Assembly (NCBI GenBank): GCA_009823505.1
Contig: VZQC01007982.1
Coordinates: 5,352,714-5,416,713 of the forward strand
Length of the DNA stretch: 64,000 nucleotides
Reading direction: 5' to 3'
Source: Rhizomys pruinosus
Taxonomy: Eukaryota > Chordata > Mammalia > Rodentia > Spalacidae
Part shown: positions 22,880 through 34,548 of the stretch, piece by piece
Numbering within the stretch: the first letter of the stretch is position 1
Layout: every line of letters starts with the position of its first letter
Translations under genes and position numbers: made by a program
Notes under the pieces: model-generated
Told to the model about the DNA's origin: nothing
The model's database searches: none
What the model saw: only the letters and a program-made list of their open reading frames with translations

Positions 22880-23324
22880 TGTAGGGCTGAGGCTTTGTCT
22901 GGCTAGAGCAGGGCCCAAGACAGGATATGGGGCTATGCGGTGTTCCTGTTCGCCCAAAACAAAGCCCCATATCCTGAGAGCTCCCTTTTGATGTATGGAA
23001 CATATGTCACACCTCCAATTTACTATATACACACCTAAGAACCTAAGAGTTCTGTTGCCCCCGCCCCCAGTATGAACCAAGATGGCTCGCACTTCCCTTC
23101 TCATTCACGCCCTCCGGCACCCACTTCCCTGTGGGAGCACAGTAGCTTTAGTATATAAATCCTTGCTTGTTGTCAATAAACTGAGTCTTTTCCCCATGGA
23201 ATTCCTCCCGGTCTCATTCTTGAGTCTGTCCTTTCCTTGCTCTTTCTCTCTTTCTCTTTCTGGGCTTGTACTTCCTCTCCCCTCCCCCTCTCTACCAGGG
23301 CTAAGACCCAGGTCTCCTGCAGCT
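22880..23324 (+). mobile_element. MLV-like gammaretroviral LTR, probably solo
   Basis: GGGCCCAAGACAGGATATGG then GTTCCTG resembles an MLV-type U3 enhancer repeat. A TATA-like AGTATATAAAT lies at 23150-23160, and CAATAAA at 23174-23180 could be the R-region poly-A signal, followed by GGTCTCATTCTTG in U5. The TG start at 22880 and the CA end near 23324 are best guesses; I found no clear target duplication and no primer site. It is unlike the other LTRs in the window. Confidence 0.55.
22921..22976. repeat. Perfect 14-bp inverted repeat in the LTR U3
   Basis: CAGGATATGGGGCT at 22921-22934 is exactly complementary to AGCCCCATATCCTG at 22963-22976, with a 28-nt spacer. Confidence 0.97.
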
Positions 23325-23465
23325 GGCTTGGCAGTCCCAGGAAACTGTGAGCTCTGGTCAAACGGAAGAACATCAGAAAGGCTACAGACGAATGTAATTT
23401 CATGTTACAAGAGGAAGGGACGACAAAGATAGAGAAAGGGTCATTCAATTGACATTGAGGAGAAG

Positions 23466-23641
23466 AAAGAGACTTTGTTTGTTTGTTTGTTTGTTTTTGG
23501 TCTTTTCGAGACAGGGTCTCCCTGTAGCCCCAGCTGGCCTGGAACTCACTCTGTAGACCACGTTGGCCTTGAACTCACAAAGATCTGCCTGCCTCTGCCT
23601 CCCAAGTGCTAGGATTAAAGGCATGCGCCACCATGCCTTGT
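23466..23641 (-). mobile_element. B1 SINE
   Basis: Reverse B1 with a (TTTG)n start and right end GCGCCACCATGCCTT. AGAAAGAGAC lies on both sides. Confidence 0.92.
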
Positions 23642-25214
23642 TAGAAAGAGACATTTAAGGGGGGGAGGGAGGGAGGAAATCTATCAGTTCAATTGCTGTT
23701 GCCAGTGAGTGAGCAGGTGACAACGTGGTAGCAGTCAGAGTGAGTGTTTTCCTTGAAGCACATGCTCATAGTGTTGGAATACAAAGCACCTGGGAAGCAG
23801 ATGGGGAAATGGAGCCCATGTCTGTGGGTCGAGAGAAGGGACCCTGCCAATGACTGCCGAGCAGAGATGCTAGAAAAAGAAGCACCATTTTCTCTGCTGC
23901 TTTGGTTTGGGTTTGTTGGTTTTACGTTGGTTTTGTATTGAATTTTTGTGAAATCATATTTAGATCCCTTCCATATCTGTACCCCTCATTTTCTAGCCTC
24001 CCACCCAACCAAATTTCCCTCCACCAAATATATATGCCTGTAAAGCCATGACCCTGGGTGGGGCTCACTCACTCAAGCCTGGTCAACCTACCCAGAGTCT
24101 CACCCTTAAACAAGACTGAATCTTCCCTTCCAGCTGCCACCAGTTACCAATAGTTCTTCAGGTCGGGTTGGGGTTTCTCACCCACTTCCCCATGTCCAAG
24201 CTGGGATTTCTTCTGGCTTGAGCTTCCATGGGACTTGTGCCTGCTCTCACCGTTGCTGTCAGCTCATATGAGTAACTGCCCAGCTGTCTGGAAAGCTCTG
24301 TTTCCTTGTGGTTACCCACCACCTCTGGCTCTTACAAACTTTCTGCTCTCTCTTCTGCAATGATCCCTGAGTCTTGGGAGGCAGGAGTTTGATATGAGTG
24401 CTCTATTCAGGGATAGGCAGTCTACAGACTCTTCTTTTCTGCACATTGGTCAGTTGTGGTTCTCTGTGTTAATCACTATCTGTTCTATAAAGGTGGGAGT
24501 TAAGAGCTGCATTAATCTATGGTTATGATTTCCAGTTAATAAATTTCAGTTTAATACTACATCTATTTAACAGAAAGAGTTGTATTAAGCTTTCTCTCAT
24601 GGCCTGTAGACTGCCTAGCCTGAGTTCCAGGCCTTGTATCAGTGTCAAGCATGGGTTCCATCCTACAAAGTGGACCTTAAATCCAGTTAGAAAGTAGTTG
24701 GTTATTCCTTTATTTGTGCCACTATTGCACTGATGGGCATATCTTGCCAAGCCAGTTGTTGTAGCTCACAGGATTTAGAGCTGGGTAAGATTCATGTTAA
24801 ATTTTCTTTTCAGGAAGCCTGCCTAGCCCCATCCAGCACTATGAAGGCTAGACAGTAGAGAAGAAGCTTTGAAATCAGCATCAGACTGATCTTTCCTTTT
24901 TTTGTTCTACAATTCATGTATGTAGTGTCTTCAGCAATAAAATCTTACCATGAAATTATGGTGGGTTACCAACAGCAGGGGCCATGGCCAGCGTTGTTTG
25001 AGAGTCAACAGCTTCGAAAGAGGAAGTCTGTTCCTGGCATAGGCTGATGGTGTCTAGTAGGAGCAATATCCCTGTTAAAGGATAATTCCTTTTAATCTCT
25101 TTTTCTAATGTGTATGTGCATACATTAGAGGCCTTTGGTGTAATTCATCTCTCTTCTGCCTTGCCTGCCCATTCCCCATCCCACTTAACCCTTCCTACTC
25201 TAGTATTTCCTTTT

Positions 25215-25218
25215 CCCC

Positions 25219-25265
<47 letters not shown>

Positions 25266-25411
25266 TTGGTATTTTTGAGACAGGGTCTCCCTGTAGCCCC
25301 AGCTGGCCTGGAGCTCACTCTGTAGACCAGGCTGACCTTGAACTCACAGAGATCCACCTGCCTCTGCCTCCCGAGTGCTGGGATTAAAGGCGTGAGCTAC
25401 CACGCCTGGCT
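25215..25411 (-). mobile_element. B1 SINE with (TTTA)n
   Basis: A (TTTA)n stretch (25217-25266) is the expanded reverse-strand tail, followed by B1 to GCTACCACGCCTGGCT. Confidence 0.93.
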
Positions 25412-25946
25412 TCCTTTTCCTCTTTATATCACTCCATTCTGCCCCCCCCCCAGGAAGCCCCCACAACCCATGGTGATTTATTAGCTTCTTGACCTCACTA
25501 AGTTTCAAATTGACACATGCAAATCTAAGATTTCAAAGCTAGCATCCAGCTATGAGAGAGAACAAGTGATATTTGTCTTTCTGGGTCTGGGTACTTCACT
25601 CAGGATGATCGTTCCCAGTTCTACCCATTTATCTGTGAATTTCATATTTTAAGAGCTGAATGATATTCCATTGTGTATATGTACTACAACTTTCATTACC
25701 CACTCATCAGTTGATGGAACACCTAGTTTCTGTCCAGTTTCTGGCTACTATGAAAAAGACAGCAATGAACATTGATGAACAGCTATTTCTGTAGTAAGGG
25801 ATAGTCTTTAGATAGATTTCCAAAAGTGGTATGAGTGGATCAAGTGGTAGATCGATTTCCAGCTCTTTGAAGACTCTCCATACTGATTTCTATAGTGGCT
25901 ATACCAGTTGCACTTGCTCTAGCAGTGGATAAGGGTTCCCCTTTCT

Positions 25947-26112
25947 GCAGGGCGCGGTGGTGCACGCCTTTAATCCTAGGACTTGGGAGACAGAGGCAGG
26001 CAGATCTTTGTGAGTTCAAGGCCAGCCTGGTCTACAGAGCGAGTTCCAGGCCAGCTGGGGCTATAGGGAGACCCTGTCTCAAAAAGACCAAAAAACAAAC
26101 AAGCAAACAAAA
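25947..26112 (+). mobile_element. B1 SINE
   Basis: Forward B1 starting GGGCGCGGTGGTGCACGCC and ending CTGTCTCAAAAAGACC plus an A-rich tail. Imperfect flanking duplication GTTCCCCTTTCT / GTTCCCGTTTCT. Confidence 0.94.
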
Positions 26113-27234
26113 AGAGTTCCCGTTTCTCCACATCCACTCTAGCATCTGTCATTGTTTGATTTTTGGATCTTAGCCATTCTGACTGGGGTAAGATGAAATC
26201 TCAAAGTGGTTTTAATTTGCATTTCTCTGATTACAAAAATGTTGAACATTTTAAAAAGTATTTCTCAGCCATCTGTGCTTCACCTGAACTCCCTTTTCAT
26301 CTCCTTGCCCCAACTTTTCATTGTTTTTTTCTTCTTTTTTTGATGTTTAGTTTTTTGAGTTGTATATTCTAGGTACTAACCTTTGTCAGAGGTAGAGCTG
26401 GTAAAGACCTTTTCCCATTTTGTAGGTTCCTTGTTCTCTTGAATGATAGTGTCCTTTGTTGTACAGAAACTTTTTAATTTCACGAGGTTCCATTTGTCAA
26501 TGGTTGGACTTAATGCTTGTGCTAGAGGAGTCCTGTTCGGAACGTCCTTTCCTGTGACTATAAGTTCCAATGTACTCCCTGCTTTCTCCTCTATTTGGTT
26601 CAGGGTATTGGGTCTTATGTTGAGGTCCTAGATACATTTGGAGTTGAGTTCTGTGCATGGTGAGGGACAGGGATCTAGTTTCATTCTTCTTCATGTCGCT
26701 ATCCAGTGTGTGACCAGCACTGTTTGTTGAACAGGCTGTCTTTTCTCCAGTGTGTATTTGTGGCTCCTTTGTCAAAACTTAGGTGCCTGTAAATGTGTGG
26801 ATTTAAAACTGGGTCCTCAATTCTGTTTCACTGATTACTGTGTCTCTTTTTATGCCAGTACCATGCTGTTTTATTGCTCTAGCTCTGTAGTATAATTTGA
26901 GATTGGGGATGGTAATGCCTCCAACAATTCTTATATCGTTAAGGATTATTTTGGCTATCTTGGTTTTTGTTTGTTTGTTTATTTGTTTGTTTTTCCATAT
27001 GAAATTTGAGATTTTTTTTTCAATTTTTGTGAAGAATTATATTGGAATCTTAATGGGTATTGCAATGAATTTATAGATTGCTTTTGGTAGGATGGCCATT
27101 TTCACAATATTAACCCTACCAATCCATGAACATGGAAGGTCTTTCCATCTTCTGGTATCTTCTTTAATTTCTTTCTTCAATGACTGAAAGTTTTTATTAT
27201 ACAATTCCTTTACTTCCTTGGTTAGATCTATTCC

Positions 27235-27922
27235 TGTAGGAAGCTTTCTTTTGTACTGAACAGGGACCACGCGGCCCTACTAAGGGGAGGGGGACACAGC
27301 ACCTGCCAGCAGCTGCTGTAGGGAGCTGGCCTCTCAGTGCAGAGACCAGCCGGCTACTTCCTGTAGCCCAGCCTGGGTGGTACTTCCACCTCAGGCCCTT
27401 AGCCTGGGACAACGAGACACGTTTCCCACTCTTGGCTGTGACTTCCCACCTGCCCGGAGACTGCTGAACCCTGGACAGGAATTTCAGACTGATGGCCATT
27501 GGCCTATCTTCAACCTATGTCCACTCACAACACCAGCTATCCAGATTGGTGGTCCGCACTGGAACCTTTTTCCAACCCACTGGCCACCCAAATGAAATGC
27601 AGGCCTACCTTGGCCTATATGTGCTAAATGAATTAAAAAATGACGGCCAGAAATTCTGTAATGATGTTAATGGGGAATTTAATTTATTCCTTGCTACAGA
27701 CTGGTTTTATAAACCAAATGACGTCAGTTCCTACAGCCAATCACAGGTCCCTCAATTCTGTGCCACTGCACACCATTGCCCCACCCAGAATCACACACCC
27801 AGGCCACGTTGTTTGCTCCTCCTTGGGGTGGGGTCAGAGAAATCCCCTGACTCCCAGCCACGCAGTGCCCCGAGGGGAGCTAGCTGAGAACTAGCCCCCA
27901 ATTCAAAAGTGATCTTCCCACA
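27235..27922 (-). mobile_element. Complete solo LTR, class II type, in L1 ORF2
   Basis: Its ends are TGTAGGAAG and CTTCCCACA, an imperfect terminal inverted repeat. The exact 6-bp duplication TATTCC lies at 27229-27234 and 27923-27928. A 6-bp duplication fits ERV2/IAP-like integration. The L1 sequence continues on both sides. On the reverse strand U3 has a CCAAT box, a perfect CRE and a TATA box in the right order, which fixes the orientation. No internal ERV sequence remains, as expected after LTR-LTR recombination. Confidence 0.88.
27705..27741 (-). promoter_or_regulatory. LTR core promoter: CCAAT, CRE, TATA
   Basis: CCAAT lies at 27737-27741 (ATTGG on the transcribed sense), the full palindromic CRE TGACGTCA at 27719-27726, and TATAAAA at 27711-27705. 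Spacing is compact and promoter-like. Predicted transcription runs leftward, in the same direction as the host L1. Activity is inferred. Confidence 0.6.
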
Positions 27923-28039
27923 TATTCCAAGATATTTTGTGGGTTTTGAGGCTATCATGAATGGCATCATAGCCTTGATTTCTTAGTATGTTTGTTGTTG
28001 GTTGGTATGTGGGAAAGCTGCTGATTTGGGGTTGTTAAT

Positions 28040-28275
28040 TTAATTTAATTTTAATTTTATTTATTTATTTTTTTATGTGTATGAATGTACTGTCTGCATG
28101 TTGGTTTGTGCACCCGTGTCATGCAATGCTGCGGAGGTCAGAAGAGGGTTTTGGATTCCCCTGGAACTGGAGTTAAAGATGGTTCTCAGCCGCCTTGTGA
28201 GTGCTGGGGATCGAACCCAGGTCCTCTGCAAGAGCAGTCGGTGCTCTTAACCTCTAGGCTATCTCTCCAGCCCCG
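28040..28275 (-). mobile_element. B2 SINE
   Basis: Reverse B2 ending GGCTATCTCTCCAGCCCC. The duplication GGGGTTGTTAATTT flanks it. Confidence 0.93.
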
Positions 28276-28361
28276 AGGGGTTGTTAATTTTATATCTCAC
28301 TATGGTAGTGAATGTATTTATCAGCTGTAGGAGTTTTCTGGTTGAGTCTTTAGGGTCTTTT

Positions 28362-28497
28362 TTAGGGGGGAGGGGGGGTTGGTCTTTTTGAGACAGGATC
28401 TCCCTGCAGTCCCAGCTGTCCTGGAACTTTCTATGTAGACCAGGCTGGCCTTGAACTCACAGAGTTCCACCCACCTCTGCCTCTCAAGTGCTGGAAT
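28362..28497 (-). mobile_element. B1 SINE, 5'-truncated
   Basis: Reverse B1 from TTTTTGAGACAGGATCTCCC to AAGTGCTGGA, with duplication AGGGTCTTTT. The first ~30 bp of B1 are missing. Confidence 0.9.
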
Positions 28498-28656
28498 AGG
28501 GTCTTTTATGTAAAGAATCATGTCATCTGCAAATAAGGATATTTCAACTTCTTCCTTTCCAATCTGTAACCCCTTTCTCTCCTTTGTGTTACTGCTTGAG
28601 CTAAGACTTTAAGTAGTATATTGAACAAGAATCGGGAACGCGGATATCCTTGTCCT

Positions 28657-28870
28657 GATATATGCATGATGGGGTATGAGCATGCATGGTGGGCAGTGTT
28701 AATGCATGATGGAAGAGTGATATATGCATGATGGGGTATGATCATCCATGATGAGCAGTGTTAATGCATGATAGCCAACAAGCATGAGCGATGGACAGCA
28801 GACATGTATAATGGACAGTGTGCATGCCTCATGGGCAATGAGCATGCATGGTGGGCAATGAACGTGTGAT
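28657..28870. repeat. Degenerate GCATGATGG-rich repeat
   Basis: A 62-bp unit starting GATATATGCATGATGGGGTA occurs at 28657 and 28719. It is followed by looser copies of GCATG(A/G)(T/G)GG(G)CA(G/A)TG to about 28870. TGCATG occurs about seven times. Confidence 0.85.
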
Positions 28871-29150
28871 GTACATGGCCACTGGAGACTTGTGCTTACC
28901 TCAGGCCCACCTTTCACAAATAGCTGGATGCTACTGATACAGTTGATTCAACTGTCAACTGTCAACTGAAAATAAGAACAATGTAATTCTATAAATTAGA
29001 GCTAAAAGGAAGCTGTGGTCATCCTAGGAACAATTTCTGAAGCTTTGTCAGCATAAATTCTTGTTGATATAATTTTATTAAAGACTTCCTACTCATTGAC
29101 CAAAGAGCATGTTCAAAATGATAACATTTTTTAAAGTCAAGAGTTCATTT
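28871..29150. other. Unassigned AT-rich DNA
   Basis: Contains a short direct repeat of CAACTGTCAACTG. No repeat or gene recognised. Confidence 0.4.
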
Positions 29151-29157
29151 TTTTCCA

Positions 29158-29296
29158 CTGGGCATGGTGGTGCATGCCTTTAATCCTAGCACTTGGGAGG
29201 CAGAGGCAGGTGGATGAGTTCAAGGCCAGCCTGCTCTACAGAGTGAGTTCCAGGCCAGGGAGACCCTGTCTCAAAAAAAGACCAAAAAAAAAAAGA
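29158..29296 (+). mobile_element. B1 SINE
   Basis: Forward B1 with small internal deletions. The duplication AGAGTTCATTTTTTTCCA flanks it. Confidence 0.94.
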
Positions 29297-29397
29297 GTTC
29301 ATTTTTTTCCATATCTTCACAGTCTTAGCTTCAATACTTTTATGAGTTTTATGTGGTTGCAATTGGCACATACTACTTTATATCTTATTTTCTAATT

Positions 29398-29608
29398 TTT
29401 AATTATTTTTATGTGTATGAGTATATTGTCTGCATGTCGGTTGGTGCACCCACGTCATGCAATGCCAAGGATTCAGAAGAGGGCATTGGATTCCCCTGGA
29501 ACTGGAGTTAAAGACGGTTCTTAGCCACCATGTAGGTGCTGGGAATCAAACCCAGGTCCTCTGTGTGAGCAGTCAGTGCTGTTAACCACTGAGCCATCTC
29601 TCCAGCCC
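29398..29608 (-). mobile_element. B2 SINE
   Basis: Reverse B2 ending CTGAGCCATCTCTCCAGCCC, flanked by TATATCTTATTTTCTAA. Confidence 0.94.
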
Positions 29609-29625
29609 TATATCTTATTTTCTAA

Positions 29626-30309
29626 GAGTGGCCACAATACACAATTCCTGCATGATCTGGAAACTGGTCACTCTTTCTCATAAAATGGTATTGCTTTCCT
29701 TCACTGTGAAAACCAGATAGGGCTTTGGGACTCACTGAATTGAGGTACAAGTGTACCTGGATAATGGCCAAGACAGAACCAATGTGTTCCAGGCTCTTTC
29801 TCTGGAGACTTCTGCCCTTGGAACTCAGCCATGATGTTCTGATGAACCCTGAGCCATGCATACTCTCCAGGACAACAAAGTCAGCCAAGGTCTCAGCTGA
29901 GGCCATTATCAACTGCCAAACATGTAAGGGACTCTGATGAACTCTGATGATTCCAGCATTAGCTGAGTCCAGCATCAAGGGCTGGCATAAGCCCATAATA
30001 TAGTTATTCAGTCAAAATTTCTGACGTGCAATAAGTGGCTGTTTCATGCCATCAAGTTTTGGGGTAATTTCTGAAGCAGCCATAGTATCTGGCACACATA
30101 TAGGTTTTGTTTTATAGCTTTTGCATGTATTAGCACAAACCTTTTCTTGTGTTACTTCATAGTTATCATAGTTACTTAATTGGGTACAAAATATTTTGAG
30201 TTGATGTAGTGTACTTATTTAAATATTGTACTATTCTTGGCTGTTTAGAAGGCTTCTTAGCTCTCACTAACTGATGATATAAAAAAATTTGTGCCTAGAG
30301 ATGTTTCTT
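29626..30309. other. Single-copy AT-rich DNA
   Basis: No repeat recognised. A 124-codon reverse frame at 29622-29996 begins at the SINE duplication and has no domain I recognise. Confidence 0.4.
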
Positions 30310-30762
30310 TTTTACTGAATTGCTTCATTGGGAAAAATTCCCAGAAGTGGAATTACATTTGGGCATGAACATTTGTATGGCATCTCAAATGGAGTACCAA
30401 ATTTCCTCTCCTATAAAATTACATCAATAGATTCTGCCATCAATTATGCTTGGCAATTTCAGTACATAAAATTGCTCTAATTCATTTTGAATTGAACTGG
30501 GACATATGTATATAACTGCATTAATGATAAGCCTTTACAATATTGTCACCAGTGTTAGACGCCCTCATCAATTTTGCTAATTTAACCAGAAGAGATTGTG
30601 TTTATAACTAATTGTGTCTATTACTGCTTATATTTTGTATCTTGGGTGGAGACTAAGGTGATTTTTTTCCCCATATTTTAGAAATGGTTTTAACCCTATC
30701 TGAAGTATCTTAGTATATTTTATATTCAATAATGTATTTATCAGAGGTCTTAAAATTCATCA
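30310..30762 (-). mobile_element. Ancient LINE-1 (L1M-like) fragment
   Basis: AATTCCCAGAAGTGGAATTAC, CCAAATTTCCTCTCC and ATTCTGCCATCAATTATG follow the reverse-strand pattern of old mammalian L1 3' regions. Strongly diverged. Confidence 0.5.
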
Positions 30763-30765
30763 TTC

Positions 30766-30920
30766 TTGGGGCATGGTGGCTCACACCTTTAATCCTAGCA
30801 CTCGAGAGGCAGAGGCAGGTGCATCTCTGTGAGTTCAAGGCCAGCCTGGTCTACATAGTGAGCTCCAGGACAGCTGTGGCTACAGGGAGACCCTGATCAA
30901 AAAGACCAAGGGGGAAAAAA
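30766..30920 (+). mobile_element. B1 SINE
   Basis: Forward B1 from GGGGCATGGTGGCTCACACC to AAAAAGACCAAG. Confidence 0.92.
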
Positions 30921-30924
30921 AAGG

Positions 30925-30996
30925 AAAGAACTGATTCCTGCAAGTTGGCCTTTGACCTCCAAATGTGTACCATGTCTCTGTCTCTCCTTGTCTCTA

Positions 30997-31028
<32 letters not shown>

Positions 31029-31070
31029 ACACACACATACACACACATATACACACCACTAAATAAATAA
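30925..31070 (+). mobile_element. B3-like SINE 3' part with TC/CA repeats
   Basis: GATTCCTGCAAGTTGGCCTT then TGACCTCCAAATGTG is the B3 3' pattern, followed by (TCTCTG)n, (CA)n and CTAAATAAATAAC. Confidence 0.65.
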
Positions 31071-33239
31071 CATCAGCCTCATAAATCTCATTTATTAACC
31101 TTTTTTCACATCGATGGAGACATTTCCCAGGCTGACTTCCCTTTCTATGCTGAATAATCTTTCTTTTGCACTACTTTAATTTTTCATGCAGTCAGACCCA
31201 GCAACCCTCTATAATTTCTTATTTCCATCAAAAACAGAAATTCATCTTGTTTCCACAAAGGTAATATAAGGTCCAACCTATGTTTAGTCAACTCCAGTCT
31301 CCCCGAAGCATTTGCTCACCCCTCCCTCCAACCTACAAAATTTCATGTCAGCTCAGCAAAATGCAAATGAAGAAGAAGTCTAGCACAAACGCTATTATGG
31401 AGTGGGTAGATGGGGAACACGAGATGACTGTGAGACATGTGTCCCAGTTCCTTCTTCCAGTGGTCAGCCTGTGCGGCATCAGCACGATGATTTTGGGTGC
31501 AAATGCTGGATAAGCAAATATTATAATTGTCACCCAGAGATAACTAGAGAATGATGGAAACAAAGCTGGAGTGGAAGTGAACAAATTCCAGGCTGCATGG
31601 AAACACTCCGAATAAGTCTTGAGGGCTGAGTTTAAGGATAAAGCTCTCCTAGCAGAGCCTACCAAATGTTAATGATCATCTGAGCAAGTATTGTTCATTG
31701 TAGACTTGCCGAGCTCATTTACCCTTGCCCCATGCGTGGGATAGATCAGCATGTCCATTTCATAGATTAGAAGACCGGAAAGCAAAAAGGCTACCTGACT
31801 CAGTCCAAGGCCAACAAGATGATAGGTGTCTGAACTTCAGGATCACTGGCCCATGCTCCTCTCCTACAGGAACTAGGGGCTGCAGATGAAGAGAGGCAGT
31901 GCTACTTATAACACAGAGGTCTTAATGGGATATTTGGACTGCTCTGTGGGAACCTGCCACAGTGTCTCTTCCACTCTGGAGAATTTCAGCCAACTTAACC
32001 TGGTTATCTAGAATGAAGACAGCCCCTATTGAAATAAAGACTGCTGCTTTGTATTCCATCTGTGATTTTCCTAGCATGATGTAGTCTCAGAGGTACAGGG
32101 ATGGGAGCTCAGGGCAGATGCTGCAACCCGGGTCTGTTACTTAACTCGGCTTCTTCCTATCTGTGAGATAAAGGGTAAGAACTCTTCATCTGTGAAGAGG
32201 GGACAATCCTACTTTTAGCCTCCAGATGATGTTGTGAGACAAAACCTGGCCCATAGCAAGTGGTATATTAGCACTGGTTATTACATGTTGTGATCATTTC
32301 TTCTGAAGCTGATATGTTTACATTAGCAGGATTTGTTATTCTGCCTGGCTTCTAGGAGATAGTCTAGTCTTAACAGCTGCATATTGACAGACAGGGCAAG
32401 ATTTTATGTTGATTCTTATAAATTACCTTTAATCACTTGGCATTTTATATCTACATATTCAACTTCTAGAATACATGCTAGTTGAGCAGGATGACCATAA
32501 GTTTCCATTTACTTCAGCTCTCTTAGTACAATTATTAATGACATCCCCTTTCATACTTGAAAAATACTCTCACTGCAAAGATAAGCTATATTGTCAGTCT
32601 ACTTGGAGAACAGTAACCCCTCACCTGCGTTTACTGCTACATTGTGTCGGCTTTGGTCCAACAGCCAAAGCTGGCATTGACTTGAGGACAGTGATTTTTT
32701 TTTTTTTCATGTGAGAAGCCTTTTAGCAATCAGAGTATTGGGGAATCATCTGAGACTAATATTTTCAGTGTGTAAAATTAAATGCAATTACAAAGGATCT
32801 CCATCACTTTAAGTCTGCTATCAAAATATTGAGATAAAACAAATTTGTAGTGCAGCAATAAATGTGTTTGTTAATGATCAAATAACGGGTCCAGTGACAG
32901 GTTTAAGAGTTACTATAGTTTCAGTGTAGTGATGGGCATCAATGGCGCACAATATGAAATTAGCTGGGATTTCCATTTCCTTTGTTTTCACACTGCTACT
33001 TTTATTATCTAGATATTATAGCCAAAGAGCATTACAAAAGCAGATCACTTTTTTAAAATTCGACCTCACCTCTCTAATTACCTAAGTTTAAGATTGCGAA
33101 CAAGACAGCAAAGGGGGCAATCCTTGGGCAAGGGTGGATGGTGCCCATTGGGGAACAGTGTTTATTTAAGTCAAGTAGGTCCAGAAAAAAAGGAAAGCAT
33201 GCAAACATTTGTGTTAGCCTCAATTTGCCCTTTTCAAAA
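31071..33239. other. Mostly single-copy DNA with two MIRs
   Basis: MIR relics lie at 31735-31865 (reverse: CATTTCATAGATTAGAAGAC, CCATGCTCCTCTCCTA) and 32135-32290 (forward: GTTACTTAACTCGGC, TGTTGTGAGACAAAACCTGG). 32460-33080 is AT-rich, repeat-free and without an open frame. Confidence 0.5.
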
Positions 33240-33366
33240 TGGGCGTCGGATCTCCCTGGAACTGGAATTAGCAGTCTTTAGCTGCTATGTGGGTACTGGG
33301 AATTGAACTTAGAACTTCTGCAAGAGGTACAAGTACTCTTAACTGCTGAGCCATCTCTCTACCCAA
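33240..33366 (-). mobile_element. B2 SINE, head portion
   Basis: Reverse B2 from GGATCTCCCTGGAACTGGAA to CTGAGCCATCTCTCTACCC; the 3' part is absent. Confidence 0.85.
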
Positions 33367-34217
33367 TAAGGATAATAAGGTTGTTATCAGTTGTGATTTT
33401 CATTAGTGACAAAGTCACATGATGGTTTCTATTGTTTTTGACATTCATAATGAATGTCAAACCCCAGGCCAGCATTCATACATCTCTTGAAATTATATCC
33501 AGCTTCAGAACTGCTGCACGAACGTGAAGCCAGCAAGAAGGAGGCAAACTAGACAGAGATCAAAAGAAAAAAAAGACTAGAATAGGTGTGCATTTACTTT
33601 CTGGACACAAGAAGTGAAAGAAAAAAATGATGTAGGAGGTTGTTAGCGTGTGGACTGATGGGAGTAATAAGGCATGATCGGCTTGATACATGTCGGCCAT
33701 CTTGAGGTACTGCATATAGGCTATTTCCTGTAAGGGTCATGTTCTCACAGTGTCTTAGAAGGTAGGCCTTGATGTCTGACTGCTAGGTTGAACCTCATTC
33801 CTGCCTGCCTGCATTTTTATACAAGTTATTTGACAGCTCTGTACTACCATTTGTCTTCTGTTTGCTGGGAACAGCGCTACCTCCTTCAAAAACTTGTGGT
33901 GAGGATTAGAGATGCCAAACTTAGTATCATGCTGGCTATGTCCTAAGTCTTCTATCAATAGCTTTGACCATGGTTCTGTCTTCACCATGGCAAGGAAGGA
34001 CCTCCTCCCTGCTGGGTGTGGGGCTCTCTAAGTCTGGAAACATGCGCATTGACCCAAGCTAAGCCAGCAGAAGGAAGCATACACCATACTATAGGCTTAG
34101 GAGACTAGGAAGGGGGAGGTATGGATGGAAAGAAACTTCCTTTTACTCACATGGCCTGAGCAGGAAGAACAAGGCTACCTTCTGCTTTTGCTTGGCTCAC
34201 AGCCTTCTTTTAAAAAG
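33367..34217. other. Single-copy DNA with a MIR relic
   Basis: 33795-33915 resembles forward MIR (CAAGTTATTTGACAGCTCTG, TGTGGTGAGGATTAGAGATG). Nothing else recognised. Confidence 0.45.
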
Positions 34218-34345
34218 TATTTTATTTATCCCAGCACTCAGGAGACATAGGCAGGTGGATATCTGTGAGTTCAAGGCCAGCCTCGCCTACATAGTGAGTT
34301 CCAAGTCAGCTGGGGTTAAAGGGAGACCGTCTCAAAACTACAAAA
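34218..34345 (+). mobile_element. B1 SINE, 5'-truncated
   Basis: Starts at ATCCCAGCACTCAGGAGACA and ends GGGAGACCGTCTCAAAAC. Confidence 0.88.
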
Positions 34346-34349
34346 GTAT

Positions 34350-34548
34350 ATATTTTTATTTATCATTTTTATTTTATACGTATTTTATTTTATACGTGTG
34401 TTGTGCAATGCTCACAGAGGTCAGAAGAAGGTGTCGGATCCCCTGGAACTGGAGTTACATTAGCCACCATGTAGGGGCTGGGATTTGAACCCACATCCTC
34501 TGCAAGAGCAGTCAGTGCTCTTAACTGCTGAGCCATCTTTCCAACCAT
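34350..34548 (-). mobile_element. B2 SINE
   Basis: Reverse B2 abutting the B1 tail, with a duplicated TTTTATTTTATACGT near its 3' end. Ends GAGCCATCTTTCCAACC. Confidence 0.88.

Larger units (their letters stand above)
23935..28655 (-). mobile_element. Lx-type LINE-1, reverse, with nested insertions
   Basis: 23935-25490 is the 3' UTR (TACCAATAGTTCTTCAGGTC, CTATTCAGGGATAGGCAG). From about 25500 the reverse complement of ORF2 follows (CATTGTGTATATGTACTAC, AGGGACAGGGATCTAGTTTC, CCATGAACATGGAAGG) to about 28650. Frames are broken, so it is inactive. Nested inside are B1s at 25215, 25947 and 28362, a solo LTR at 27235 and a B2 at 28040. The 5' end is truncated within ORF2. Confidence 0.85.
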
